The translations under genes and the position numbers were made by a program. The notes under the pieces are model-generated. The model saw nothing but the letters and a program-made list of their open reading frames with translations. It searched no databases and was not told the origin of the DNA. Below, one piece after another: positions 43,070-54,929 of a stretch of DNA of 64,000 nucleotides (positions are counted from its first letter, which is position 1; every line of letters begins with the position of its first letter). Origin of the DNA: Metaphire vulgaris. Lineage: Eukaryota; Annelida; Clitellata; Crassiclitellata; Megascolecidae. The DNA lies in the NCBI GenBank assembly GCA_018105865.1, contig CM030851.1, positions 1,488,969-1,552,968 on the forward strand, read 5' to 3'.

Positions 43070-46000
43070 ATGGCTTCAGTCGATGTGCGGCAAAAATCCA
43101 TGTTAGGTGCGTAAATTATTTCCTTATGTTAACCGTCAATGATTATAACAGAAATGCTAGCAAAGCAATTATGCCATACACTAGCATTTATTAAGTCAAA
43201 AAGTGAAGCGAATAAGTTGAAACAGTGCCGAAATTCTAACTGAATAGTTGTCTTCGACAATCTTCAGGAAGGCCACAAATATATCTTGGTCGCGAAACTT
43301 GTTGCGGAATAAAAACTTCGCGAAGATACAAAGGGAACAGTTCACAGGACGTTCCAAACTGAGAGCAACGTGTGCGCTTTATCCGCATTCACAAGTTTTC
43401 CACGTTTTCAGTGTGAACCTCCCTATCCGTAGGATCGACGAAGTATCCAGTTTGAAGAACGGCCAATGACCTGATTGCAGTTTGCTTCTCTTTTTGCACC
43501 TAAAATGGACGTTTTACACAGAGAAATAATTTACGCACCTAAAAACCGATGTACTTATGAATGTGGAATTGTGGGTACAACATGAGACACGTAGTTGAGG
43601 AGGTTCTTGAGAGTCGTCCCGTAAATCTGTCTTCGGGTAAACACCTGATGTACTCATTCGCAGTTTAGATGACTGATTGAAACCCTGAGCAGAAATAGTC
43701 AAAAATTTCTGCTGTGTCAAGCTCGCTAACTACAAAGCCATCGCGAAACACCGGAGATTGCATACTGCTACACTGGGTTTGTTAGGCACTCAAGGAATCA
43801 TTTATTTACTTATTTTGATTGCTCAAATGTACATGGTCTTGAAATTCATGGACTCATGGTAATTTATTGACCCCGGCAATTCATAAAACCAATAGGTTAT
43901 GAAGCCGAAATATTAGTATTACAGAGCATAAGGGTTAGGTAAGATGCTTAGTTCACCGGAATGCCTATGTACCTACAGCATTACATTACATTACAGCATT
44001 ATTGATTTGTAAGAGTCTTTTGCTTGGGTATGTGTCAGCCTGTGGTTATTAACGTAGGTTCGTCAACGGCAGCTTATTGGTTCCAGTTCTTTCTCGATGC
44101 CGGTATACCTCCGGCCGATGCCGGAAATTACGCCGTTACGTTTACGGAAAATCGAATTAAGCAGGACATGATCGTCGACCTGACTAAGGAATACCTGACC
44201 GAATTGGGTGTCACGGTGCTTGGCGACATGATCGCAATTCTCAAGCATGCAAAACGAGTTCACAGTCAGGTAGGAAGAAGCCATTTGCAGACTATAAGCA
44301 CTCATGAGGTTCTTGTTTTGTCCAGCTAAAATGCAGTGCCCAATATCTGCTGTCTGTGTCGTACATCTGAGCTGTTCTGTTTATCTGGCATTTTTCTTCT
44401 ATTATGCCGGGGTAATATGATTCCAAAGACCTGTCCATGATACCATTTGAAGTTCCAGCCCCTTTAGATGTAAGTGGACGTTGATCAGGACTTTGCTTAA
44501 AATTGGAAAATTGTTTTTGTTCTTGATTTTAATAATGATTGATATCTTACACCAATGGTCCTTAACCTTTTTATGATTTTATACCCCTGAAACATGTATA
44601 AAAGAACGAAGTACCCCCTACCCGCATACCTTATCCCAGGACAAAAGTTTGTGCTCATTCATTTTTTTTTAAATTATAAACTGCAACATACATCTGTCAT
44701 AGATTGTGCACTTGCCAGAAAATGGGATTTTTTTTCTTTAGAATTTCTAATTTAGTACATGTCTACAGTAAATGTCTACAGTATTTGTAAAGTGTACAGA
44801 GTAAATAATTATTGTAGTAAGTCTTTGGGACAGACTTTATTTCTGGATAATTCTTTGTACCCTCACAATGTCCTTCAAGTACCCAAAGGGGTACCAGTAC
44901 CCCCGGTTAAGAACCACTGTCTTACACCATTCTGTTGCTATATTGTGTTACAATGGCACTTTTGTTTATAAGCAGAAGAGTAATGAAGTGAAGTATACTT
45001 AGGAATGAAATGCTGTGTTGTTGCAATGGCAACTGTATTCTGAGCATGGTTATTGTCTTGTGATATTGATTCTTATGAAACAGCGTTTGATACGGTTTTG
45101 TGACATATTTTAATTTGAAAAATATAATTTACGTCATGAAAATGTCTCACAGTAGAACTTCGTTATAGTGTACTTAGCAGATCTGTAAAATTGTGTACGT
45201 TATATGATATCCAAGGTACATCATATCCACTATCATCCAGTACGGTGGTGCATCACATGGGACCGTACAGTGCGGTACGTTATGGCCGAGGACTTGTTAT
45301 AGCCGAGTCCTTAATAACAAAGTTCTACTGTAATCAGAAATGCTAAGTCTTTGGAGTTTTGTAATTGACAGGGGAACGTTTTTTGCTTTCTTTTGATGTT
45401 GACTTCGTATTGTATTTTGTTGAATTTAAAGATTTTTATTTTTAGGCTGCCAGAGACAAATTTCTGAAAGATTCCAGCATTTCTTCTGTTGCCGGAGCAA
45501 CCAGCAGCAGCAGCACAGCTGTTCTGCCATCACCTGGTCCTGTGAAAAAGATTGCAATCCCTGTGCGACCATCGAGACCTGCTGTTGACCAACCGACAGT
45601 CGCAGTTTCAAAGTCATTGCAGGCATCGAGACCTTGTAATTTTACCGTTTTGTCTGTTTTCTGTGATTTTCTTATTCGTCACTTTATCCTCTCAATTAAA
45701 ACTCAACCAGTTTTAACCTCTTTACCGGGAATTCCAAATATATCCGTCCATTTTACATTGAGTTACAGTTAAATACACGGTAAAGGGGTTAACAATCCAA
45801 CAGTGGCTCATATTTTTCATGAACGTGTCCTACCCCATACCTGGTCTTCGCTAGGTGGCGCCTCTATATTTTTGAATTTGAAAGAAAAACTTAAATGGCT
45901 GCATTCAGGATATAATACTGCAGAAGTGCACCAAATTTCATGCATTTTGACCCATGGGTTGTGGAAATATTTGCAATGAAATAGGGTGATACAGGTTTTA

Positions 46001-49000
46001 TTTGACTACCCTGTATACACGTGTATATGTGGAATTGTAGATAATAGACAATTTGTGTGTTGTGTTGTGAACTTCTTGTTCACTGACTGGTTTGTCCTTT
46101 TTTTCAGTTAAAAATTGCTATTGCAAGTAGATCTTTAGTGTCCTCTGTTTTTTTGTCACATGTTATTGCAAGTAGATCTTTAGTGTCCTCTGTTTTTTTG
46201 TCACATGTTATTGCAAGTAGATCTTTAGTGTCCTCTGTTTTTTTGTCACATGTTATTGCAAGTAGATCTTTAGTGTCCTCTGTTTTTTTCACAAATAGCA
46301 AAGACTTCTTCTGGTGAGCACTCGGACATGTTGATCAAGTCTCATGAAGTGGACACAAATACAGTGGTGAAGAAGAGGCCGGAAAACAAAGATACACAAC
46401 AGGGTTTGGCCCCGATTTTCTATCATGTGATTGCAGATAGGGCAGGGATATTTTTATGTCCATAACACCCCCCAATTTGAGACCGGAACCCCTCCCCCAT
46501 TTTCAACAATCCGAGTCTGAGATGCACCCTAACACTCTCCAACATGCCCTCCCCAATTTGAGACCGACATGCCCTCCCCACATTTGAGACCGACATGCCC
46601 TCTCCCCATTTGAGACCAACCCCCACCCCCCAATTGATAATCCTAGAAATAACCCTGAGATAGGGTCACTGCTGCCAAACTGAAAATTTGTGTCGGTCTT
46701 TTTTTCATCTTTATTAATGGTTATTTGCAGTGCGACTGAATGCTATTGTGCTGTGTTTTTGCAGAATAATTGCCAACTTACATGCATGCTATAAACCAGG
46801 GTTTACCAAACTTTTTGAGGCCGTGACCCACATCAGTGCTTTTCTGATGTGAGGCGACCCTGCAAACATTGTGTCAGCCAAAAGTGGATAAAACACATTA
46901 AACATTTTAATATAGACTTTGAATAGATTGCAGGTATATAAATTTCTTAAAACTAAGCCTACCTGTAACTTTGCAAGGCTAGTGACCTTATGGTGTTGGT
47001 TAGAAAATGACACTTTTCAATCTAATTTCACGCTGCCCTGCGACCCACTTTTTGGTCATGACCCGCAGTTTGGGAAATACTGTTATAAAGAATCAGCATA
47101 TGCAGCAAGTATTTTCAACATTGTGTTAACATGTTGCCTCAGAGAGTTTGGAATTGAAAGTTCCTAACTTTGATTTACCAATTTCTCAGTATTCTCGTAA
47201 AATTAATGATACCATTAATCTCATTGCTCAAAACAGGTTTTCACTTGCTGTCTGCAGTGCTTAACTTTTGCTATTTGTATATTTGCATTATTTACTGCAC
47301 TGCTTTGTCAAGTAAGTAAGTAAGTAAGTAGATTCCTAGGCTCATTTTAACAAAAGCGCCTCAGCTAGTAATCGTAGTTCAAGAACCAGTTTTCTTACAC
47401 GTCCTATAAAAAACACTATTTTCTTCACTCGCGCTACCTGATGCTGTCCACACGCATGAGCGTGATCACGTGATTGTTCCTTTTGTTGCACAATCTGTCA
47501 AATCTCTCTCATTTTCAATCAATCAATCAATAAAAACTTCTATGTACCACTATCATAATGCCTATGCATCAGCAACTGGTGTTAAGACATGTTCCCATAG
47601 TACAGTTATACTGTATTGTGAATAGCTATTTTGTTATTTGACTTATGTCTAAAGAACATTATTCATTATCCACATCTGACCTCAAAACTTGTGTTCATAT
47701 TCGATGTATGCCTGGAAATCAGGTGGTTAAAGTACCGCCATGCCACATTTTCAAAGCACTTAACAAATTTTATGAAGATGGTAATTAACCCCTTAACTGG
47801 CCATTTATTTGTAACTCAATGTAAAATGGGCGAGTATACTTGTCATGGTTGGTTAAGGGGTTAACAGATTATCTGATTGCAAGCTGAGATGTTTGCTTAT
47901 TTAAATTTTCTCTGATTTTTTATTATTGGAGAAATTTGCAATAAATTTAATTGTTGTTTAAATATAATCTCTTTACCTCAGACAAAGATAGTTCAATTTC
48001 AAAGTAGATTTTAAGTTTATTTATTGTTTTATGATTTTTGTGTTTGCCAACAAATTTCTTGCAGAGTTCAGCAGAGTTGTTCCAGCACAAGGTACGATGA
48101 TCCACTTAAGGCCACACGTTGTTAACGAGGTTCCAGTCTCCAAGGTGAGGACGGTGACCCCAGAGGGGGGCTACAACATCAGCTGCCTTTCGGGTGAAAT
48201 TCGGAAGGCAAGGGAAAACACCATCCGGCTAAAATCGGGTGGGTGGGAATTTATCAGTAGAATTGTTTCATGGAAAAGATACAGAAATGTTTTTTTTCTT
48301 TCTCTCCAATTTCTGATTTTTTATTTAGATATTGCAAGAACAACAATTAGTTCACAATGGTGTTATTGCTGGTGACATGTTTGCATTTTCAATTTCATTT
48401 TGAGTTGTTTGTTAGAATTTTGAAATTCTCTGCATTTTTTCAAGAAGTTTTTAAGAAATGTAAACCAATTATTTTTAGGTGCTTATGGTAATTGATGCTG
48501 TTTGTCTCTGTCTGTCAGTATCTCTCTCTATCTCTCTTTCTCCTCTCCCCTTTCTCTCTCTCTCTCTTTTTTCTAGTTGGTTTATGATTATAATCAAATA
48601 TCGGTTTCTATACTGAGCTATAAAGATTTCTAGTTTGTGTCATAGTCTATTAACTTAAGGTACATTATTTTATTGGAGATGAAATGTAGAATTATAAATG
48701 CTTCAGTTTCTGTGACAGCTATTGTGAACTGTGAAATTTTGAGACTTGTTGAAACAGAGTGTTTTAAGCAGGGTTAAATTGAGCCAGATCTCTGATCCAT
48801 GACATCTGGCAGAGATCCGGAACATACTTTTTATTCCTTGTGATATTTTATCGTTTACTTTAGCACTTTGCATGCACGCGAAAGAAAATGTGATCTTTAC
48901 TCTAAATGTTCGTTTTAAATGAATAAAAAAGTTGTGAAGAAATTTTGTGGCCGGAGGAAAAGTAAAGAGATTCGGCACCTCTGAAAAAGTAATTAATTTG

Positions 49001-51662
49001 ACCACTGATTGTAAATGACAGCAAAAAGAAGAAAGTACACCCATACTCAATTCTGAGCGTTTGGCCTGATATCTGGCTTCAGTGTCAAGCGGCAAATACT
49101 AGTCCAGAGCGGTTTGCTCCATCTTCCCCTTGACCTGTGCATTACATCTGCGGCAAATACTAGTCCAGAGCGGTTTGCCCCATCTTCCCCTTGACCTGTG
49201 CATTACATCTGCGGCAAATACTAGTCCAGAGCGGTTTGCCCCATCTTCCCCTTGACCTGTGCATTACATCTGCGGCAAATACTAGTCCAGAGCGGTTTGC
49301 CCCATCTTCCCCTTTTGACCTGTGCATAAAGCTATTGTGAACTGTGAAATTTTGAGACTACATCTGCGGCAAATACTAGTCCAGAGCGGTTTGCCCCATC
49401 TTCCCCTTGACCTGTGCATTACATCTGCGGCAAATACTAGTCCAGAGCGGTTTGCCCCATCTTCCCCTTGACCTGTGCATTACATCTGCAGCAAATACTA
49501 GTCCAGAGCGGTTTGCCCCATCTTCCCCCATGCTGACCTGTGCATTACATCTCGGCAAATACTAGTCCAGAGCGGTTTGCCCCATCTTCCCTTGACCTGT
49601 GCATTACATCTGAATACTAGTCCAGAGCGGTTTGCCCCATCTTCCCCTTGACCTGTGCATTACATCTGCGGCAAATACTAGTCCAGAGCGGTTTGCACTT
49701 TTGCGTTCTAACAGGAGCCAGTCTTAAGGGTCAATGTTGACCACTAATTGAAAACTGCTGGAACTAAATCAGTGGGTGACGTTAGTATCGTCGGATATAT
49801 GGTTTTTCGTTACTTTTTGTTACATAGCGTAACTTTTTGTTACCTTATGGCGTATATTTTGCTTCCAGATGCAAAACAGTCGTCCGTGTTTGACCGTCTC
49901 GGTGAGGAGCGTGCTTTAGAAAGGCCAAAGCAAGCTGAGGTAAAGGCTGGGTTGAGTAATTGTTGATACGTTATTTGTGCCATAAATATTTTATTTTATT
50001 TCAGATGTTATCACGTCAGCAGACATGAAATAAGTTTTGGTGTTGATTGTGATACCATAAAAACCTTTCAGATGAAAAGTTTTCGGGATCAGTTCAGTGG
50101 TGCGGCCAGGATTCCAGAATGGGGGGCACTTCAACATTTTGGATCAAAATTTGTGGTCTTGACAAGTAAAATAACTGTTGTGTAAAGTGTTTTAGACTTT
50201 TGTGCATTCTCCTCAACTTCATACTATCTACCCCCACACACACACACAACACCAACAAACTACTCGATGGTTCTGCACAAATTACATGACTGACCCCAGG
50301 CCAAATGGGGGGCTGAGTTCCCCATCTCTCCATGGCTGCGCCAATGGTTCAGTTACATTTTTGACGGTTTTGTTGTAGTTGTTTCCCTTATTATTATTTG
50401 TTGTGATGAAGATGATAATATTGATGGTCGTGGTATTTGTTTTTCCTATTACTCATTACGTTATTTATTGTTTATTTGCATTTCTTAACTCTTGCATACT
50501 TTTTTAAGGTAGGCTTTGGAATTTTGATGAAAAGACAGCAGTGGGGTTTATGAACATAATTTTGCAAATAAGGGTAAAGCGGTGTTTAGTGAAATATGGA
50601 CAGTAACGTTTTAAATGTCATTTGAAATCATAATTTACTTTGCACTTGAAATTTTTTCAATTCCCATGTATTTCATAATTTGTATATGTAACATTATCAT
50701 TTACTTACACAATCTTCTCATTTAAGAACAAAAAATATTAAATACAGATTTCAAATTTAAAACACTGACAAAATTTTATCTTTCTATTTTTTTATGAATT
50801 GGAAGTCCATTTTGATAATGTGAGTAGTTGATTACTGAGCTGATATTCTGATCATTTCCTTCATGGCCATAACACCCCCACCCTTTTGACCCTTTGGATA
50901 AAATGACCCTGCCTGACTGACCCCCTACCTACTGTTTGGCTGCGGCACTACTTTTGAAAACGCTATACAAATTCACGAGATTCTGCTTACTTGTTAAATT
51001 TGAACGTGAAGCTTATGTTTCGCTGCTTGATTGTAGAATAATTATAAAACCGTCGTAATTTTTCGTCGTCTGTAGGTTTTCTGCCGTTTGGGAGAAAAGC
51101 GCGAACTAAAGCGAACACTGACAGAACCTGATGAAGGGTGTGGCGCTGTCAGCAAAAGACTAAAAGGCGCGATTGACGGTCAGTTCTACTGAATCTGAAA
51201 GGGCTGCACGACTAACAGGGAATCATGCATACATTGTACTATGGGGCGGGTGTGGTGGAGAGGCGGTACGATTCTTGGCCCGCAGATTCGAACCTGACCC
51301 CAGCCACTGTGTAGCGATATTGGGCAAGTTGGTCTTCCCATTAACATGCACTAACAACCATGTAATAATAATAATAAAAATAATAATAATCATCATCATC
51401 GTCAGGTGCTCGGTTCAGAGTCGGGTTCCCTATTCCAGCGTCGCCATTCCTCTCTATGACTTTCTTTTTTAGGGTTTCATGCTTGTTATTTGCTGTAGGA
51501 TAAAACATGCAGTCTAGCATCGTTGTCCTTCGTCACACTGTAGTAGTAGTAGTAGTAGTGGTAGTTGTAGTAGGAGTAGTAGTAAGTAGTAGTAGTATTA
51601 GTAGTAGTGGTAGTTGTAGTAGTAGTGGTAGTAGGAGTAGGAGTGGTAAGACCAGCAGCAGC

Positions 51663-51693
<31 letters not shown>

Positions 51694-51884
51694 CAGTTGC
51701 CTTCTATGGAACTTTAGGAAATAATAATAATAATAACAATAATGATTATACACGCATCAATTTTGTAATACCAATAATAATGATAATAGTTTAACTAACG
51801 TTGATATTTTAGTGCCAGAGTAGGAAATAGATTGAATGAATTAGATGCTAAGATTGTATCAGCTACTAGTGTGATTGCTTTTAC

Positions 51885-51925
<41 letters not shown>

Positions 51926-54447
51926 TGGAATAATTGCATAATTTTTCTAGTAATAATTTAGATAGCATTTGTGGAAATTTTAAAATAGTATATGACACTT
52001 GCAGCACACTTTCCTAAAAGCTCATTCATCAAAGGTTCATTTGTTTCTTCTCTCCATTGTTAGTTGTGCAGCATCGTATTTTGGCTTAATGACCTTTTGG
52101 GTTATATGGATTGCGGCGTTCAGAGGGTTAAAGTGCTGTTATGTTGTGGCGTAGAAAGCTTTGAAAGATATTACTGGTACACATGTTGGACTGAAGTTGT
52201 CAGCGTCGTGTTTTTAATTTCAGGTCCGTCGAAATCGAACGCAGTGACAAAGGTCTCCGCTGGAATTCTAAGCGGAGGCAGCGAAGTTGAATCCGGTCCG
52301 ATTCACCTTCGACTGGAAAGAAAAGTGGACACCTCGGCCAAGAGCAACGGACAAACTATTCAGAAAATTTCTGGGCCATCAAAACCCTCGCTGCAGCGGA
52401 ATTTTTCTACTGGTGGTGGACCCTCGGCAGCCCTGCGCCAGAAAATCACCATGGCTGCAACTGCTAGAGGTAGCACTTTCGTGCAAATGCTTTGTCCAAT
52501 TCTACCTCTAGAGCAGTGGTTCCCAACGGGGGGCGTACGCCCCGCACTGGGGCAATTTCATTATTTAGGGGGGCAATTGGGCATTTCAATATTTAAAATG
52601 TTTAGAACAGGATAATTAAAATGACGATTGTTAAAGAACTTATGGAATATAGATTCATAGAAGAAGCTTTCTTTACTAAATGAGTAACGTATATTAATTA
52701 ATGCAATTCAGTTCCGTTTTGCATATTTTTTCATATATATCATGTTATTCCGATAATACAATTTCTGTGATTGCTTCTGTACATATGTCACGGGGGAACA
52801 TAAGGATTTTAAAACGACTTTGGTGGGGCATGGCCTAAAAAAGGTTGGGAACCACTGCTCTAGAGTAATTCTGTGATGATGTCATGACTAACAGAACCTC
52901 TTGCTGGGCCAAACCACACTGCACCAGTTGGTCTCTACAACTAAGAAAGCGTCTGTGCTATTATATTAGAGTATGAAAACACCTTTTAATCCATGGGCAG
53001 TCAAAATATAATTGTCTGCAGTAGTGAGGGGTTGATATAAATGGGGTTTTCATGTACTGGGTCATATGTTATCATTTCAACTGAAAGATTTTAAATCAGT
53101 CCGGCGCTATCTACCTTTGTTTCATCTTTTCAGGCCTTAGTTTCAACGCTGTCTGATTACTGCAATAGTGTAATTTGTTGGGGTAATGTCAATAAACTGG
53201 ATGAAGAAGGTCAGTCTATTCTTTATCAGTCAGCGAGGATCGTATTCGGATGTCGCTGGTGCGAGCATATTTTTCTCAGGATCGTCTTCATTGGCTTTGA
53301 GTCCCTGAGCGGATTGTGTCAAGATGCAACCTGACGTACAGAGTGCATGCATACCCGTACTATCCGGATTATCTCGCCTCTCTTGTAAAGACACTCGAGT
53401 GCAGTGATAGGAGATCGCCAAATTGCTCGAGTCGAGGGTAAAACTTTGGGTTCCTCCTCCTCCAAGACTGCCAAGTTTGAATAGAATATCATTAAAGAAT
53501 AACCAACCCTATCTTGTGGAACTCTTTGGATCACGTTATTTGTTACAAATAATTACTTCATCAAGAGCTTAAAAAGGTTATTCTTGGGTTATGCCCCACA
53601 GTTGAGATGTTAAAGCGCTTTGGGTGGGCTCAGCCTTGTTACACCTCATATTGCTTGCCCAAGAATGAATGAATGAATGAATGAATGAATTATATTTCTG
53701 GAAAGATTTTAAATAGCTTTGAAAATTGAATCATCTTTCCTAGCTAATAGTTACAGCTGTCTAATGTTTTGCTTTGATAAATAATATTGCTGTGGTAATG
53801 TCTAGTTTGTGAAGAAGGTCAAGCAAGGCTTTAGGGCTCATCCATATAGTATGTAAACAAAAAAGGCATATTTTCAATTTCAACCCAACCCCCCTGTTTG
53901 CACGCTTTGCATATGCAGAATCCTAAACTAACCTCCTCAGTGCATACATACTATATGGATGGGCCCTTATAAGCAAAAGGCTCATTATTTGTGTGTGTAT
54001 ATAGGAGATTTGTTTACTTTTGATTTAGGTGTGAAAGGAACAGAACTGGAGTCCAAATTCTCAAATGATCTCATAATACAGGTCCAGACCAACAACTTGG
54101 AAGGCGGTCGCCAGTTTGGGCAACAACAGGCGTCAAAAGTTCACCGCAGTTCCGCAGCAGGTCCGCCCAAATCATCCGACAGCGTGATGCAGAGACTGGG
54201 ACCTAGGAAACTGGAGGCACAGGCTGTGCAGTCGGGGTCTCAGAAGCAGCCCGGGAACATCGTACATCGTCTGGGGATGCAGAATTCCGCGACTCGTCTG
54301 CGGAATCTTGACGGCGTCAACGTGTCGGTAATCGTAGCGTCTGCCAAATCGGGCTCCAAGGCTCTCAGCGAACGATGGAACGCGAAACCGACGCAAGAAG
54401 TTACCGGAACCGGCATATTTAGCCGTCTTGGCAGCAAGAAGTCGTAG
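43070..54447 (+). CDS. C19ORF47-like: C19ORF47-like SAM-domain protein, nine exons, complete
   Basis: Exons: 43070-43106, 44058-44269, 45446-45635, 46299-46403, 48065-48238, 49869-49939, 51076-51178, 52224-52469, 54029-54447 (TAG). All have GT donors and AG acceptors, all eight junction phases agree, and the total is 1557 nt (518 aa plus stop). Exon 2 encodes the SAM domain (AYWFQFFLDAGIPPADAGNY, LTELGVTVLGDMIAILKHAK), closely like vertebrate C19ORF47 (WIQFF.EAGIPP..NYA). Exon 5 (VSKVRTVTPEGGYNI) and exon 6 (SVFDRLG) match the conserved C-terminal family region (DUF5577). The rest is basic and low-complexity with repeated RLG motifs. Mammalian orthologues are reported as nuclear; molecular function is unknown. 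The weakest points are exon 1 (MASVDVRQKSML), chosen from phase and position, and the exon 4 donor (GTTTGG). Confidence 0.85.
44553..44919. mobile_element. hAT-type MITE, CAGTGGTTCTTAACC family
   Basis: Ends CAATGGTCCTTAACC and, inverted, CAGTGGTTCTTAACC. Exact 8-bp duplications TCTTACAC (44545-44552, 44920-44927). In intron 2 of the C19ORF47-like gene. Confidence 0.8.
45153..45334. mobile_element. pogo/Tc1-like MITE
   Basis: Ends CAGTAGAACTTCGTTATA and, inverted, CAGTAGAACTTTGTTATTA, next to TA on the right. A sister copy is at 61788-61965. The CAGTAGAAC...GTTATA terminus is typical of pogo/Tigger-like elements. Confidence 0.55.
45712..45793. mobile_element. Tiny piggyBac-like MITE (copy 1)
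   Basis: TTAACCTCTTTACCG...CGGTAAAGGGGTTAA: inverted ends starting CC(C/T)(C/T)TTT inside TTAA, with interior CATTTTACATTGAGTTACAG. About 82 bp. Confidence 0.55.
46118..46290. repeat. 45-bp tandem repeat abutting exon 4 of the C19ORF47-like gene
   Basis: Nearly four head-to-tail copies of a 45-bp unit (TTATTGCAAGTAGATCTTTA... ending TTTTTTTGTCACATG). The last copy is cut short and its T-run serves as the pyrimidine tract of the acceptor at 46297-46298. Confidence 0.9.
46443..46657. mobile_element. hAT-type MITE with internal tandem units
   Basis: Ends CAGGGATATTTTTA and, inverted, CAGGGTTATTTCTAGG. Exact 8-bp duplications AGATAGGG (46435-46442, 46658-46665). The interior repeats AACATGCCCTCCCCA..TTTGAGACCG about five times. 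Confidence 0.75.
46800..47093. mobile_element. hAT-type MITE, CAGNGTTTCCCAAAC family
   Basis: Ends CAGGGTTTACCAAACTTTTT and, inverted, CAGTATTTCCCAAACTG. Similar 8-mers flank it (CTATAAAC / TTATAAAG). A related right end is at 56745-56830. Confidence 0.6.
47788..47868. mobile_element. Tiny piggyBac-like MITE (copy 2)
   Basis: TTAACCCCTTAACTGG...GGTTAAGGGGTTAA, with the same interior block as copies 1 and 3 (GTAACTCAATGTAAAATGG), inverted. Confidence 0.55.
49089..49703. repeat. 61-bp minisatellite in an intron of the C19ORF47-like gene
   Basis: About ten head-to-tail copies of a 61-bp unit containing GCGGCAAATACTAGTCCAGA and CCTTGACCTGTGCATTACAT. Some units are shortened. One junction (about 49327-49361) is interrupted by a foreign 33-bp piece. 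Confidence 0.95.
50095..50346. mobile_element. hAT-type MITE
   Basis: Ends CAGTGGTGCGGCCAGGATT and, inverted, CATTGGCGCAGCCATGG. Target duplication GATCAGTT / GTTCAGTT (7 of 8). In an intron of the C19ORF47-like gene. Confidence 0.7.
51235..51362 (+). mobile_element. SINE remnant
   Basis: GTGGTGGAGAGGCGGTACG, GATTCGAACCTGACCCCAGC and ATTGGGCAAGTTGGTCTTCC follow the tRNA-type head and TTGGGCAAGGCACTT-like body seen in many marine-invertebrate SINEs. It ends in an AATAAT-rich tail (51363-51391). Confidence 0.5.
51538..51745. repeat. Compound (TAG)n/(AAT)n microsatellite
   Basis: AGT/GTA triplets with drift, then AGC, then AAT units. A second (AAT)n tract is at 51885-51924. Confidence 0.9.
52514..52857. 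mobile_element. hAT-type MITE, CAGTGGTTCCCAAC family
   Basis: Ends CAGTGGTTCCCAAC exactly inverted. Exact 8-bp palindromic duplications CTCTAGAG (52506-52513, 52858-52865). It begins 44 nt after exon 8 (52224-52469) of the C19ORF47-like gene. Confidence 0.85.
53130..53692 (+). mobile_element. CR1/L2-like LINE 3' end
   Basis: Degenerate plus-strand pieces LVSTLSDYCNSVI, GNVNKLDEEGQSILYQSARI and VFGCRWCEHIF, then an untranslated tail (AAAGCGCTTTGGGT) and (GAAT)n at 53662-53692. Confidence 0.6.
53828..53970. mobile_element. Short MITE, GGGCTCATCCATATAGTATG family
   Basis: Inverted ends AGGGCTCATCCATATAGTATG and TAAGGGCCCATCCATATAG over 143 bp, just ahead of the last exon of the C19ORF47-like gene. 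Confidence 0.65.
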
Positions 54448-54792
54448 GCAGCCATTGGACGCTATGTATTTGATCTGCCGCTGTCATAAACATTGGATTA
54501 TTTTGTCAGCTTTGTACACAGGGATATGATTGTTTCGTTAAAGACATTTTAATCTAGTGGTTTCTTTACTATCATGAACTCTTAACAAACTTCACATTTC
54601 GTTCAAATTCTTCCAAACAACGTAGTATTTGCAGAAGGGCAGTTTAATCAATGGATAGCATAATTGGTGCATGTCCATTTCCAAGTTGTTTGCATAACAT
54701 ATTATGTTATGATGTTAGTAGATGTTTGTTGTTGCTTTGTGTTGGATTATTTTGGTTAAATCCACAGTCAAATGCAATGTGGTGTAATTTTG

Positions 54793-54814
54793 ATTAAATG
54801 ATCTGGTGATTAAA
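54793..54814 (+). terminator. Possible poly(A) signals of the C19ORF47-like gene
   Basis: Two ATTAAA hexamers (54793-54798, 54809-54814) lie about 350 nt after the stop codon and before T-rich DNA. This would give a 3' UTR of ordinary length; no canonical AATAAA is closer. Confidence 0.3.
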
Positions 54815-54929
54815 TACAGTGTAATATTGTATTTTACTTTTCAATAGATCAATTAAATTAGGTATTTGAGCCTGTTCTGTTACTTGTGTTTCAATTGTTG
54901 ACGTAGGCACGGCAGGGGACCCCTACTTC

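Noticed and set aside
49089..49703. CRISPR-like regular array
   Set aside because: Units are 61 bp head-to-tail without distinct spacers, in an intron of an animal gene; it is a minisatellite.
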